A stretch of DNA of 64,000 nt from the NCBI GenBank assembly GCA_013180625.2, contig SNVD02010063.1:1-64000 (forward strand), read 5' to 3'. Shown piece by piece: positions 1-11,914 of the stretch (the first letter of the stretch is position 1; every line of letters starts with the position of its first letter). The position numbers and the translations under genes are program-made. The notes under the pieces are model-generated. The model saw nothing but the letters and a program-made list of their open reading frames with translations. It ran no database searches and was not told where the DNA came from. Source of the DNA: Boswellia sacra. Lineage: Eukaryota; Streptophyta; Magnoliopsida; Sapindales; Burseraceae.

Positions 1-1995
1 TTTATTTGAAGTTTTTCATGTTATTTATTTTGATATTTTTCAGGTTATTTCTTTCGTCCTAGGTAATATTTTCTAATCTCGGTTTTTAGAGTGGTGGCTT
101 AAAAAGTTCAAGTTCTCTTGAAACGCATTCTGGATCTCTTCAATCCATAATGGCTGAATAAGGAGGCTAACTTCTAAACTTTTTAGACCCATTCTAACTG
201 ACTTGTTTGTGTTTGCTGATTTGTTGGACTTTATTATTTTCTGAGTAAGTTTAGTTTTATGTAATTTCTAGTTGTTGTGTGTTTTTGTCTTTATCAGTTT
301 CGATTCGAAAAAAAAACATTGTGGGAAAACCTGAGAATGGCAGAATATGGGGTTTTCTTAACTCTTGAAACGCATTCTCTCTCAATAAATCTGTAGTTTG
401 TTTATTTCATGTTGTTTGAAGTGTCTTGTTTATTGTTTTGTTCTTTCATAATAAAGGTATATAGGCTGGAAACCTTAAGTCTGCGGGCTACTGGTCCTAA
501 GGATTGTTGAAATATACAATCTTGACTCAGGTGTAACAACGCCACGTACCTCTTTTCTTGCATTTTGTGGGTCGATGATAAGATAATGATTGAATTAAGA
601 ATAACTCTTGGAAAATGATAAATGATGCATGGATCTGTGTGCTTGAAATGTTTATTGGTTTTCGCTTTGCTTTTGATTCCTTGCGCAACATTGAGCACTG
701 AGCTATTATCACTGAGTTATTTGTTCACTTAGAGAAAGTTTATGTAATTTAAATGTTTCTTCAGATTTCAATGAATTCTAGAACTTGTTTGATGGTCACT
801 CGAGGCGAAATCCTAGACTGTGCAACATTGGGGAAATGATTTAGGCCATCTTTGGACCGTTTGAGCCTTAATAGCCAACCTTTACTGAAATTGATCCCTA
901 GTTACCCCTTTGAGCCTTTGTAAGCCTTTTTCTTTGTTAACTCACTAAAAGATTTCCTAACCTCAAATGACTTTATTCCAAACAGTTTATCCCTTACCTA
1001 TGAGCATGTAGATCATTCACAATTAAATTCTGAGCTATGTTCTGGTTTTGGAAGGTTAGAGGAGGTCGGGATGTGTTCCTAGCTATACCGTGAGTTTCTA
1101 TTGTGTTAAAAAAAAAATAAAAACAGAAAAAAAAAACCAATCTGTACTTATCGTCCACGTACTTACACATTGAGGACAATGTGTTGTTTAAGTGTGGGGG
1201 AGGGGAAGTGTAAAAAAAAAAAAAGAAGAAAAAAAAGAGAAAAAAAAAGAAGAAGAATAAAAGAAGAAAAAAAAAGAGGAAAAAAAAGAAGAAGAATAAG
1301 AGATCTATACCCTTAAGTGTTCTTAAAAAGAATGAAACAACAAAGTGTGGGGGTGTAGTTTCTTTTGTTTTCTTGCAAAAAAAAAAAAAAAAAGATTGAA
1401 AAAAGAAAAAAGTTGTTCTCAATAAGTTTGGGGGAGTAACCTGGTGAATTGAAATGAAGTTGTGTTATAGGGTTGAGCTCTACATAGTCTTGAATGATTT
1501 ATGTGTTTGTGGGTGATTTGAGCCAAATTATTATCCTTTATCATACCTTCACCCAAGCCAAACGTTACAAGCTTAATAAAGTCCTACTTGATCCTTGGTG
1601 TTGTGCATGTCTACATTAGTGGAGAGTGAACTTGAAAAGCAAGCCTATGGAGTTCATTTATACACACATCTTCAATATTAAATATGATTCATTTTTATGC
1701 ATAAACTCATCCGGGTTACAAGTGATTAGGTGAGAATGGCTCTACACACACACACTAGAGGAATTGAAGTGAAGCGAAACTAATCCTTTGAGATGAAATT
1801 CTTGACAAGTGCATTATTTTTGAAGTTTTTCTTGGATTATAATTAAGTACAATCTTTGAGGCCTATTTGCAAGATAAAGCCTTGTGTTTTTATTTTTATT
1901 GTCTTTGTAATTTTTTGTTGATTCTGTTTCGGTTTAGTTTTATTTCATATTGTCGTAGTTGCTCGAGGACTAGCAAAGTCTAAGTGTGGGGAATT
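1..1995 (+). mobile_element. 3' internal (non-coding) region of a Tat/Athila-like Ty3 retrotransposon
   Basis: No coding frame of a known family is present. The stretch has the features seen just upstream of the 3' LTR in Tat/Athila-type elements. These are a 'gaggacaatgtg...aagtgtggggg' segment near 1170-1205, long purine runs (about 1210-1310 and 1378-1415), and a final polypurine-like 'aagtgtgggg' at 1982-1991 just before the LTR. The element is cut off by the left edge of the window, so its gag-pol should lie further left. The lineage is inferred from these non-coding signatures only. Confidence 0.6.
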
Positions 1996-3399
1996 TGATA
2001 AGTGTCTATTTATATATCATTTTCATATCAATTCGTCCATGTTTCTTTGCTATATTCCTTGGTATTTTTATGTTTTTGTGTGGTTTTGATGTTTGTAGGA
2101 GTTTTGGAGGAACTTGCACAAAATTGGAGTAAAACCCTTCATTTTCACCTCTGCTAGTCAACCAATTTCTTGGAGTTGATTGTATCGATATACAATTAAC
2201 CGGATAACATGCTATATACCATTGAAAAGCTCTCGAAGTCTATTTTCTAGAGAAATTTACGGTTCACGAATTTATGTAGTGTACCGAAAGTTGTGATAAA
2301 AATGGTATGAGAAGTGTATATTTGTAATTCCATATATCACTGTAGCATGTTATTAAATACGGGGCACTGTAGCAAGTTACTGTAGCAGAGTATTTAAACA
2401 CATTTTAGGGTTTTATTTTCATAACTTGAAGAGGGGAGAACGTGGTAGAGGCTGCTGCTCTGGAATTCTTTCATCTCTTGGAGTTCTTGAAGGAGAAAGG
2501 AAGCTTGGAAAGAGGAAGAACTACAATCCAAAGAGAATTACATCAAATTTGCTAAGTTTTTCCCTTCCCTTTCATTTTCTGGAATGTCTCCATGTTGTAT
2601 TGTATTTACCACGTTCTTAAACATGTGTAACTGAATCTGAATTGGTTGAGGGTGATTTCAAAGCCCCTGATATGGTTTTTGTAAGTTGATTGTGCAAGAA
2701 TTGTTACCAATTCTCTAATTGAAGTTGCTTGTATTTTCCCATATGCTTATGATTGCTTGCTGGATTGTATTTGGGTGGCCAACTGAATATAATCTGGATA
2801 TTGTCTATTGCTAGACTAGAAATCTTGATCCGTAATTGTCTTGAATTTCTAATCATTAGTAGCAAAATTGTGATCAGAGATTGCAATTGGAGAATATAAC
2901 CTAAGTTAAATAATCCGAGCTTGTGTGTTTATTGCTTAGATCAACCTGTCTTTCTTTTCGTAATGCATCCATTGAATTAAATTTAGAGAGCTTGTTCTAG
3001 GTTGTTTAATGGATAGAGATTAAATAAAGAGCTTGTTTTATTTAACAACAAAGTAAGGAAAGATTGGGATAACAGAGCTTGTTGTTATCTACGGTTGATA
3101 ATTCAATGCTGTAATTGGATGACAATTCTATGATTAATTCGCAAATCATATCTTGTGGCAGAGAAAGATCCCTTAACCAGATTTCCCTCATTGATCTTTT
3201 ATTCAAATTAACTTCTGTTTTGTTATTCTTAATTTGCATTCTTATTTCATTTAGTTAATCATTCAACAAAACCCCTCCATTTAGTTAATTGTTGCTGGAA
3301 ATAACAAATTCAATTAGAATCAATCCTCGTGGGAACGATATCTTACTTATCACTTTATTACTTGTGCGACTAGTATACTTGCTAGTTTCGAATGCATCA
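1996..3399 (+). repeat. LTR (3') of the Tat/Athila-like element
   Basis: The unit starts with TGATAAGTG directly after a PPT-like G-rich tract and ends in GCATCA, giving the TG...CA termini of an LTR; length is 1404 bases. Near its right end it carries 'tcctcgtgggaacgata' (about 3326-3342), a sequence I associate with LTR ends of this lineage. The sequence immediately to the right is the interior of a different element's LTR, so the boundary at 3399/3400 is an insertion junction. Only one copy of this LTR lies in the window. Confidence 0.65.
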
Positions 3400-3850
3400 T
3401 TTTTTTTTGAGATCATTTTCTAATTCACACATATATTTATACATATTATATAAATCCATTACAACATTTGGCTATTTGTTCAAAATAAACATTACACACC
3501 CTGATGATTAAACTTAGTACATAGGTTCATGAACACATGATAAAATTTTCCATCACAATTTAGGCTAAGTCAAAAACATTTCACAAAACCATCGCATGCA
3601 TGTAAACGCCCAAACTTCCTAGGAAAGCTCTAGAATACCACTAGTACGAATATCTTTTTGTGTACCTGTGGAGGGAGGGAGTGAGCATATAGTCCAATAG
3701 GAAAATTCTAACATTATACTAAATCGCAATCATTCAAACAGTTAATTATATAATTACACAACCTATTAAAATAAGTCATGCAATCTTTTTAATTCATACA
3801 TCAAGGTTTCACTTATTCACTTGTCAATTAAAATTTTTTATCTAATGTTT

Positions 3851-4016
3851 CCCTTAGACCCGTATCTAAACGGCCCATCCAAGGTCTAACATTTCAAGCT
3901 TACATTCGTGTTCCCCTTGGATCCATATCCAAAACGGCCCATCCAAGGTCCAACACTAAGAATTTCATATCCGCATTCTCCTTGGATCCGTATTCAAAAC
4001 GGTCCATCCAAGGTCC
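3851..4016. repeat. Three short hairpin-forming repeats in the 3' LTR
   Basis: Three units about 64 bases apart (3851-3886, 3913-3950, 3978-4016) share the pattern CCTTGGAT...AACGG.CCATCCAAGG. The ends of units two and three are complementary (CCTTGGAT with ATCCAAGG), so each could fold into a small hairpin. The same trio is in the 5' LTR (about 11242-11410). Confidence 0.7.
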
Positions 4017-4521
4017 AATGCATATACTTATAAATCATTTAATATAATTTCTAAGTGCATACAAGGAAAAATATTGATACCAAAGTCCACACTCCAAGAA
4101 ATTAATTCTAAGCTTCAACCATATTATTCATTCCATGCCACTACACAATTCAACTACGAACCTGTAATTTTGAGAATTTACTACAATTTGCACACTCAAC
4201 CAATTTTAGTGAGGCCAATTGGAAATGAAAGATTCAGGTGTCTAGATTCAAAATAAAATGTAATCTATCTAAAATAAGTCCCAAGACAATACAATTTTTA
4301 TGAAAATTCCATACCTGACACTAGGCTAATGAAATTTCCAGAAATCCAAGCTCAAATTAGAAAAATCACCAAAAAGTGTAGAAAAATGATTTTCAGGTGA
4401 TTCAACTTGGAAATGAAAGTTTATGGAGTCTATTATGAGCTAAAAATACAAATATTACAGAATTAACCTATAATAAATACAGATTTGTGAAAATATTTAA
4501 GCCCCTCAGGTGAACAATGCA

Positions 4522-5170
4522 ATTTCCAGATTTCGACTTTCATATTAAAAATTCACCAAAATTTCATTTTAAATCCAAATTCAGTGAAACCAGTGCTAAA
4601 TTAAAGGTATGTCTAATTCTCAAAACAAAATTTTTATTGCCCAAAACCTGTTTTAAAAGTTACAGAATTGTGAAAAATCTCAAGTCTGTCTATTGAACAG
4701 TATCATTTCCAGATTTCAACCTCCAATTTCAAAAATTCACCAAAATTTCATTTTAAATCCAAATTTAGTGAAACCAGTGCTAAATTAAAGCTTGACATGT
4801 CTAATTTTCAAAACAAAATTTTTATTGCCCAAAACCTGTTTCAAAAGTTACAGAATTGTGAAAAATATCAGATCTGTCTACTAAACAGTATCATTTCCAG
4901 ATTTCAACCTCCAATTTCAAAAATTCACCAAAATTTCATTTTAAATCCAAATTTAGTGAAACCAGTGCTAAATTAAAGCTTGAATGTCTAATTTTCAAAA
5001 CAAAAATTGGTTTTCTCAAAACCAGTCTCACAAGATACAGATTTACAAAAATGTTCAAGTCTGTCGGATAAACAGTACAATTTCCAGATTTCAACCTCCA
5101 ATTTCAAAAATTCACCAAAATTTCATTTTAAATCCAAATTTAGTGAAATCAGTGGCTATTTACAGCTTAA
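4522..5170. repeat. About 3.5 tandem copies of a 183-188 base unit inside the 3' LTR
   Basis: The landmark 'atttccagattt' recurs at 4522, 4705, 4893 and 5080, giving spacings of 183, 188 and 187. The units also share 'ttcattttaaatccaaatt' and 'agtgaaa'. The same array occurs in the other LTR, so it predates this insertion. Confidence 0.85.
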
Positions 5171-5851
5171 TATATCTATTTTCCCAAACAAAAGAGAAAT
5201 TACATAAATCACATTCCAAAAAAATACAGTAGCTCAAAGAACATAGAACAGTCACATGGATCACAACTTCCATCAAGAACAACATCTCCTTCACAAGTAT
5301 AAAATTTCACAAGTAAATCATCATCCAAGTAACAAACAATCAATTTAATAATAAATCACATGTATTGCAGCACATATCAATCAAGAACAACAAAAATAAA
5401 TAATAAAATTTAAGTATAGTGTTAGAAAACTCCTACTTGATTTCCAAGCCTATACACCTCTTTTATTTTTCTCTTCTTTTCTTCTCTTTCTCTTCCTTTT
5501 TCTTTTTCTTCTTCTTCTTCTTCCCTCTCTCTTCCCTTCAGCCCGTAAGCCTCTCCTCTTCTATAACAAAAATGAAGAAAAATTGTCTATTTGGAACCCT
5601 AATGTCTCTTATATATACTAGGCCTTAACCCATGGGCCTAAGTTCACTTATTTTTAATCCAAGCCCATCTAATCCTTACCCAATTCTAACACAAGCCCAC
5701 AACTATAATCCAACCCAAATCTCATTCATTTAAACATGATTTTATAGCTACTTCATGGCCTAAAACCCATTAAATTCAAATGAAATTACTCAAATACCCT
5801 TAGACATAGTTTCTAAAATTTGTAATATATATATATTTTTGGAACTCTACA

Positions 5852-5863
5852 ACCTACCCTCCT
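5852..5863 (-). other. Polypurine tract of the chromovirus
   Basis: On the minus strand AGGAGGGTAGGT lies immediately before the TGTAGAG start of the 3' LTR. This is the position and composition expected for the plus-strand primer of an LTR retrotransposon. Confidence 0.8.
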
Positions 5864-5884
5864 AAAAAAAATTTCGTCCTCGAA

Positions 5885-6535
5885 ATTTGAAAATATAAGT
5901 AAGAAATTACCTCTTGCATTCAAAAGCTCATGATACTTTCTTTGAATCTCTGACTCTAGCTCCCATGTGGCCTCTTCAGTATCATGATGCTTCCACAAGA
6001 CCTTGACTAACGGAATGGTCTTGCCACGTAGGACTTGCACTCTTGTGTCCAAGATTTGAACAGGAACTTCTTAATATGAAACATCTTGTTGAATATCCAA
6101 CTCATTCTAATCTAGTACATGTGTTAGGTGAGGTTCATACTTCCTTAGCATCGATACATGAAATATGTTATGAATTCCCGATAAACGTGGTGGCAATGCT
6201 AGCTCATAAGCTACTTCGCCAACCCGCTTTAGAATTTCAAATGGGCCAATGTAGCGTGGAGCTAGTTTACCTTTCTGTCCAAAACGCATCAAGCCTTTAT
6301 ACGGAGACACTTTTAAAAACACATGGTCACTCACTTTGAATTCTAACGGTCGTCTCCTTTTGTCTGCATAGCTTTTCTGTCGACTAAGAGCTGTAAGTAA
6401 ACGTTGACGTATCAACTTCACTTTTTCTGTTGTCTCTCGTACAAGCTGGGGTCCTAATAAGGTAGTTTCTCCCACTTCCATCCAACATAAAGGGGACCTA
6501 CACGGCCTACCATAGAGTGCCTCAAAAGGTGCCAT
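5885..6535 (-). pseudogene. Integrase C-terminal region and chromodomain of the chromovirus pol
   Basis: MAPFEALYGRPCRSP, then the GPFEILKRVGEVAYEL segment (a GPY/F-like module) and PRLSGIHNIFHVSMLRKY mark the integrase C-terminus. After in-frame stops near 6107 and 6064, a chromodomain-like stretch follows (VLRGKTIPLVKVLWKHH and EEATWELESEI, about 5930-6040). Chromodomains of this class are thought to guide integration to particular chromatin. Its presence places the element among chromoviruses. Confidence 0.82.
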
Positions 6536-6547
6536 TCCAATACTTGA

Positions 6548-7500
6548 CTAGTAGCTATTGTTGTATGCAAATTCTACAAGTGGTAGATGACCCTCCCAAC
6601 TACCTTGAAAATCCATCACACAAGCCCTCAACATATCTTCCAAAATTTGAATAGTACGCTCTGATTGGTCATCAGTTTGAGGATGAAAAATTGTACTAAA
6701 TAACAATTGTGTACCCATAGCTCTTTGAAGGCTTTGCCAAAATTGAGCTGTAAATCTAGGATCTCTATCTGACACCACTGAAACTGGAACTCCATGCAAT
6801 CTCACAATTTCTTTAATGTATAGCCGACCCAAAACACATCCACCGAATCAGTTGTACGGATAGGAAGAAAATGTGATGCTTTTGTTAACCTATCTACAAT
6901 CACTCATATTGCATCATTTCCTCTCAAAGAACGTGGTAATCCAGTAACAAAATCCATGGTGATGTTGTCCCATTTCCATTCTGCTACAGGAAGTGGTTGG
7001 AGTAATCCTACAGGCCTTTGATGCTCAGCCTTCACTTGTTGACAAGTAAGGCATCTGGACACATATTCAACAACATCTCTTTTTATTCCTTTCCACCAAA
7101 ATTGTCGACGTAAGTCATGATACATCTTGGTATCATCAGGATGAACAACAAATTTAGAGTGATGAAATTCCTTAAGTATATCATCTTTACACTCTTTACT
7201 TGATGGAACAAAGATCCTGCCTTTGAATCTTAAACTCCCATCCGAACCAATTGTCCAATCAACACTTCCATCACCATGTAACACTCGCTCATACAAGGCT
7301 CTAGTTTCTAAATCTTGATGTTGCAACTTAATCACTCTGTGCACAAGAGACGGTTGAGCAACAAGTGTAAAAAGGCAAATCTGATCTCCGCGATCCTCAA
7401 CCAAGATATCATAATCATGAATAGACTGCAACATGTTCCATTCTCCTATCATTGCACTAACCATAGCTCTTGATTTTCTACTTAATGTGTCAGCAACCAC
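6548..7500 (-). pseudogene. Integrase zinc-binding and catalytic domains of the chromovirus pol
   Basis: The N-terminal HHCC module is visible (HHSKF...HPDDTKMYHDLRR...CLTCQQVKAEHQRP, about 7030-7170), followed by WKWDNITMDFVTGLP. A TGA at 6904-6906 then cuts the frame. The catalytic core resumes with [13 protein letters not shown] and the glutamate-containing [14 protein letters not shown], and ends at TAG 6548-6550 after FAYNNSY. The D,D-35-E core residues appear to be present. Confidence 0.88.
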
Positions 7501-7545
7501 ATTTGCTTTGCCTGGGTGATATTGGATAAAGAAGTCATAATCTTC

Positions 7546-7797
7546 TCAATACTCCATCCATCTTCGTTGTCTCATGTTCAAATCTTTTTGGGTGAAAATG
7601 TATTTCAAAATTTTATGATCACAAAAGACTTCAAACCTTTCGCCATACAGATAATGACGCCAAATTTTCAAAGCATACACTACCGCAGCAAGTTCTAAAT
7701 CATGAGTGGGATAATTCTGCTCGTGAGGTTTCAACTGGCGAGAAGCATAAGCTACAAACCGACCTTGTTGCATTAACACACACCCTAAACCATTCAA
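7546..7797 (-). pseudogene. RNase H domain of the chromovirus pol
   Basis: The stretch [20 protein letters not shown], then [19 protein letters not shown] and [13 protein letters not shown], is the Ty3 RNase H fold with its catalytic Glu (LEL) and Asp (CDH). The TDAS motif lies just upstream near 7805. A TGA at 7546-7548 interrupts the frame. Confidence 0.85.
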
Positions 7798-8043
7798 GGA
7801 GGCATCCGTGAATACTACATAATCAACTCCACGTTATGGTATCACAAGAATAGGTGTTGAAGTTAATCTTTTCTTCAATTCTTGGAATGCTTGCTCACAT
7901 GCATCATTCCATTTGAATTTGACTCCTTTCCCTGTTAGCATAGTCATTGGGGCAGCCAATCAAGAAAAATTCTCAACAAAACGCCGATAGTAACCTGCTA
8001 GACCCAAGAAACTACATACTTCAAACACATTCTTAGGTCGTTC

Positions 8044-8808
8044 CTATTTCATAACTGCTTCTACTTTCGAAAGATCCACTGAGATTCCTTGTTTTGATAC
8101 CACATGGCTTAAAAATTTTACTTCTGATAGCCAAAATTCACATTTACTCAGCTTGGCATAAAGACGATGCTCTCTCAGTGTTTGAAGTGCTATACGTAGA
8201 TGTTGCTTATGTTCAACTTCAGATGAAGAATAAATAAGGATATCATCCACAAACACAATTACAAATTGGTCCAAGTGAGGTCTGAAAATACGGTTCATCA
8301 AATCCATAAAGGCAGCAGGAGCATTGGTTAGTCCAAATGGCATGACCAAAAACTCATAATGCCCATAACGGGTACGAAAAGCAGTCTTTGGTATGTCTCC
8401 TTCCTTTATTCTCAACTGATGATAGCCTGAACGAAGATCTATCTTGGAAAAACAACAAGATCCTCTTAACTGGTCAAACAACTCATCGATCCTAGGTAAA
8501 GGATATTTGTTTTTCACTGTAACCCGATTTAACTGCCTGTAATCTATACATAAATGTAATGAACCATCTTTCTTCTTCACAAACAATGCTGGTGCACCCC
8601 AGGGAGAAGTACTTGGTCGGATGAATCCTTTTTCTAATAATTCTTCTATTTGTAGCTTTAGCTCCCTCAACTCTGCTGGAGCCATTCGATAAGGAGCAAC
8701 TGATATGGGTGCCACACCTGGATACACCTCGATAGCAAACTCCACTTCTCTAGTTTGAGGTAACCCGGGCAACTCTTCAGGAAAAACATCAGGAAAATCA
8801 CTTACCAC
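8044..8808 (-). pseudogene. Reverse transcriptase domain of the chromovirus pol
   Basis: The frame contains the Ty3 RT hallmarks in order: the finger segment with [51 protein letters not shown], and the catalytic FVDDILIYS (equivalent of YVDD). It is closed by TAG at 8044-8046. Further stops lie downstream before RNase H (TGA 7960-7962, TAA 7834-7836). RT copies the element RNA into cDNA; the polymerase core looks intact but cannot be made as part of a full polyprotein. Confidence 0.92.
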
Positions 8809-9015
8809 ATAAGGAAATTCAGAAACCCCTTTATTAGTCTCTTATACTAATATACTTGCTATCATGTTCCTGACCCCTTTTCGGTTTTGTGACCCAAGCA
8901 AAGGGTAATGCAATGATGCATATTTGTCCCCATAGAAATTGAAAATGATCCCCTCAGGAGTGTGAATTATCACTTTCTTCTTGTAACAGTCTAATATAAC
9001 TCGATAAGTTGACAA

Positions 9016-9327
9016 CTAATCCATTCCTAATATCACATCATACTCAGTGAAATCCATAAGTATCAAATCAAATGACAACCTGTGCCCACTAATCTCTAGC
9101 ACACAAGAACGACATATCCTTCCAACTTCTAAGGTACCACCCATGGGTGACTCCACGTGTAATACAGAATCCAACAAATCATACTCTAATCCTAGTGCAG
9201 ATGCAAAATGAGTAGATATAAAGGAATGAGTAGCTCCAGAATCAAATAAAACACGAGCCCATGCGTTAAAAATCAATAATGTACCTCCAATAACCACATT
9301 ATCTGTAGGCTCTGTCGGCTGAGTCAA
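9016..9327 (-). pseudogene. Aspartic protease domain of the chromovirus pol
   Basis: The frame shows DSGATHSFIS, the catalytic D-S/T-G-A motif of retroviral-type aspartic proteases, then a flap-like segment and DFTEYDVILGMD near the end. It stops with a TAG at 9016-9018, directly after GMD, where a tryptophan is usual in this family. The protease would normally mature Gag-Pol. Confidence 0.85.
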
Positions 9328-9349
9328 AGCAAAAACTCATCCTTGAGTC

Positions 9350-10519
9350 ATCTATCCCTGATGTCTATTGCTCTGTGATTGTCTTTGAGGCCTAACAGAT
9401 TGAGAAGAAGCTGTCTGAGACCTCTGAGATGTTTGATATGACTGAGTATGACGTCCTTGAGACGGTGGTCTAGACTGTGGCTCTGATCCTTTTTGAGGAG
9501 TCAATTGGGTCTGACTGGTGATACTTTGAGGACCTTTCATCCCTACTAGACAATCTCGTTGAATGTGACCGTATTGTCCGCATCTATAACATCTGGGGCA
9601 CTGACGTTGTAAATGACCTGGTTTCCCATACTCATAACAAACTTTCTGACTTTGTGAAGGCCCACTTGATATGGAGCTTTGGGATTGTAGTTGCTGAGAC
9701 TGGGAATTAAAGGAAGTTTTACTGGAATGAGTTCTTTGTCTCTTAGCTGAAAGATATGCTGTCTCATTCCTCTAGAAGGTAAGCCAATACCCCCCATTCT
9801 GTGATTCTGAGAGATCTCCTGCTCTGCGACTAAGGCAGTCTCCACTACATCAGCATATGTCGTCAATCTACGTACTGCAACTGAGGGTCTGATGTCATCT
9901 CTCAATCCTTTTTGGAATCTCTGAGCCTTGCTAGCCTCATCTGCTACTAAACCAGGTGCAAAATGGGATAAAGCAGTAAATCGTGCCTCATATTGTTGCA
10001 CTGTCATATTCCCCTGTGTCAAGTATATAAACTCATTTTTCTTCTGATCACGAAAAACTGTAGAAAAATATTTGTCTAGAAAAGCAGTAGAGAAATCTCT
10101 CCAAGTGAGGATATTTCCTTCTCTAATACGCTCAACAGATGTCCACCACTGCAATGCATCTCTGTCAATAAGTGAGTTGCCACTCTAACCCGTAAATCAT
10201 CTTCCACTTGCAAAAGGTTAAAGAGGCGCTCAACCCGTATAAGCCAATCTTCTGCAACATTCGGATCGGGCTCCCCCTGGAAAATAGGAGGATTATGACG
10301 TTGGACTTCTCTAAGTGCATTCTTCATTCGATTGTCAACACCTGTCACTAATACCGGTTGAGGTGGTGGTGGTGGGTTAGCACGAAGAGTATCTCTAACT
10401 GTGTTTGCCACTGCCTCTGTCAATGTATTGGCCACATCTCTCATAACCCTATAAAACTCTAACCTCTCACTACCCTCAGGTGGATTGGAACTCGAAGCAC
10501 CTCGCGTACGAGAACTCAT
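9350..10519 (-). pseudogene. gag of the chromovirus, frameshifted
   Basis: The region starts at an ATG at 10519 (MSSRTRGASSSNPP...). It contains a retrotransposon-gag capsid segment (WW...R.GNILTWRDFSTAFLDKYF, about 10030-10160) split between two frames near 10155. A second shift lies near 9780. The nucleocapsid end, around 9550-9640, holds two zinc knuckles. The second is intact ([14 protein letters not shown]) and the first has tyrosine in place of its second cysteine (CYEYGKPGH). A Q/S/P-rich linker follows (9352-9540). Gag would form the particle and bind element RNA; this copy cannot make an intact one. Confidence 0.8.
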
Positions 10520-10682
10520 TATCTAATTCATCAATGGCAAAAACATAAGTGGCAGAATTCTATAACATATAGAACATAAACATAACAAACAAATGTTTAA
10601 GGCAAATGCAAGCACACAAGACATAACTCTACCCCTCCCAAACTATCTACATCCTTTTTCTAGGTCCACAGTAAAAGCTTAA

Positions 10683-10694
10683 GCTCTGATACCA
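10683..10694 (-). other. Primer binding site (initiator tRNA-Met type)
   Basis: The minus strand reads TGGTATCAGAGC three bases (GAA) downstream of the LTR end GGGCGTGACA. This sequence is complementary to the 3' end of plant initiator tRNA-Met and is the usual PBS of Ty3 chromoviruses. Confidence 0.88.
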
Positions 10695-11914
10695 TTCTGT
10701 CACGCCCTAAAATCTATTATTTAGAGACTTTAAGGGTGATTGATTAAGAAAAATAATAATAAAAGAAAACAAACATCATTAATATCTTCCTCTTTTTTTT
10801 TTAGATCATTTTCTAATTCACACATATATTTATACATATTACATAAATCCATTATAACATTTGGCTATTTGTTCAAAATAAACATTACACACCCTGATGA
10901 TTAAACTTAGTACATAGGTTCATGAACACATGACAAAATTTCCCATCACAATTTAGGCTAAGTCAAAAACATTTCGCAAAACCATCGCATGCATGTAAAC
11001 GCCCAAACTTCCTAGGAAAGCTCTGGAATACCACTAGTACGAATATCTTTTTGTGTGCCTGTGGAGGGAGGGAGTGAGCATATAGCCCAATAGAAAAATT
11101 CTAACATTATACTAAATCGCAAGCATTCAAACAATTAATTATATAATTACACAACATATTAAAATAAGTCATGCAATCTTTTTAATTCATACATCAAGGT
11201 TTCACTTATTCACTTGTCAATTAAAATTTTTCATCTAATGTTTCCCTTAGACCCGTATCTAAACGACCCATCTAAGGTCTAACATTTCAAGCTTACATTC
11301 GTGTTCCCCTTGGATCCATATCCAAAACGGCCCATCCAAGGTCCAACACTAAGAATTTCATATCCGTATTCTCCTTGGATCCGTATTCAAAACGGTCCAT
11401 CCAAGGTCCAATGCATATCCTTATAAATCATTTAATATAATTTCTAAGTGCATACAAGGAAAAATATTGATACCAAAGTCCACACTCCAAGAAATTAATT
11501 CTAACCTTCAACCATATTATTCATTCCATGCCACTACACAATTCAACTACGAACCTGTAATTTTGAGAATTTACTACAATTTGCACACTCAACCAATTTA
11601 AGTGAGGCCAATTGGAAATGAAATATTCAAGTGTCTAGATTCAAAATAAAATGTAATCTATCTAAAATAAGTCCTAAGACAATACAATTTTTATGAAAAT
11701 TCCATACCTGACACTAGGCTAATGAAATTTCCAGAATTCCAAGCTCAAATTAGAAAAATCACCAAAAAGTGTAGAAAAATGATTTTCAGGTGATTCAACT
11801 TGGAAATGAAAGTTTATGGAGTCTATTATGAGCTAAAAATACAAATATTACAGAATTAACCTATAATAAATACAGATTTGTGAAAATATTTAAGCCCCTC
11901 AGGTGAACAATGCA

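Larger units (their letters stand above)
3400..5851 (-). repeat. 3' LTR of the chromovirus, truncated at its outer end
   Basis: This 2452-base copy matches 10796-13248 along its length. On the plus strand it ends 'ggaactctaca' at 5851, which is TGTAGAG in element orientation. The expected outer terminus, which in the other copy begins TGTCACGCCC on the plus strand, is missing. The copy starts in a T-run at 3400 directly after the foreign LTR. The missing end should lie left of the window, beyond the inserted element. Confidence 0.88.

Noticed and set aside
994..1422. Minus-strand frame of 142 residues rich in Phe
   Set aside because: It is created by the purine-rich A-runs near an LTR element's 3' end; no domain, not a gene.
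5007..5232. Overlapping small frames in the LTR
   Set aside because: They track the tandem repeats of the chromovirus LTR in different frames and recur in the other LTR; no protein character.
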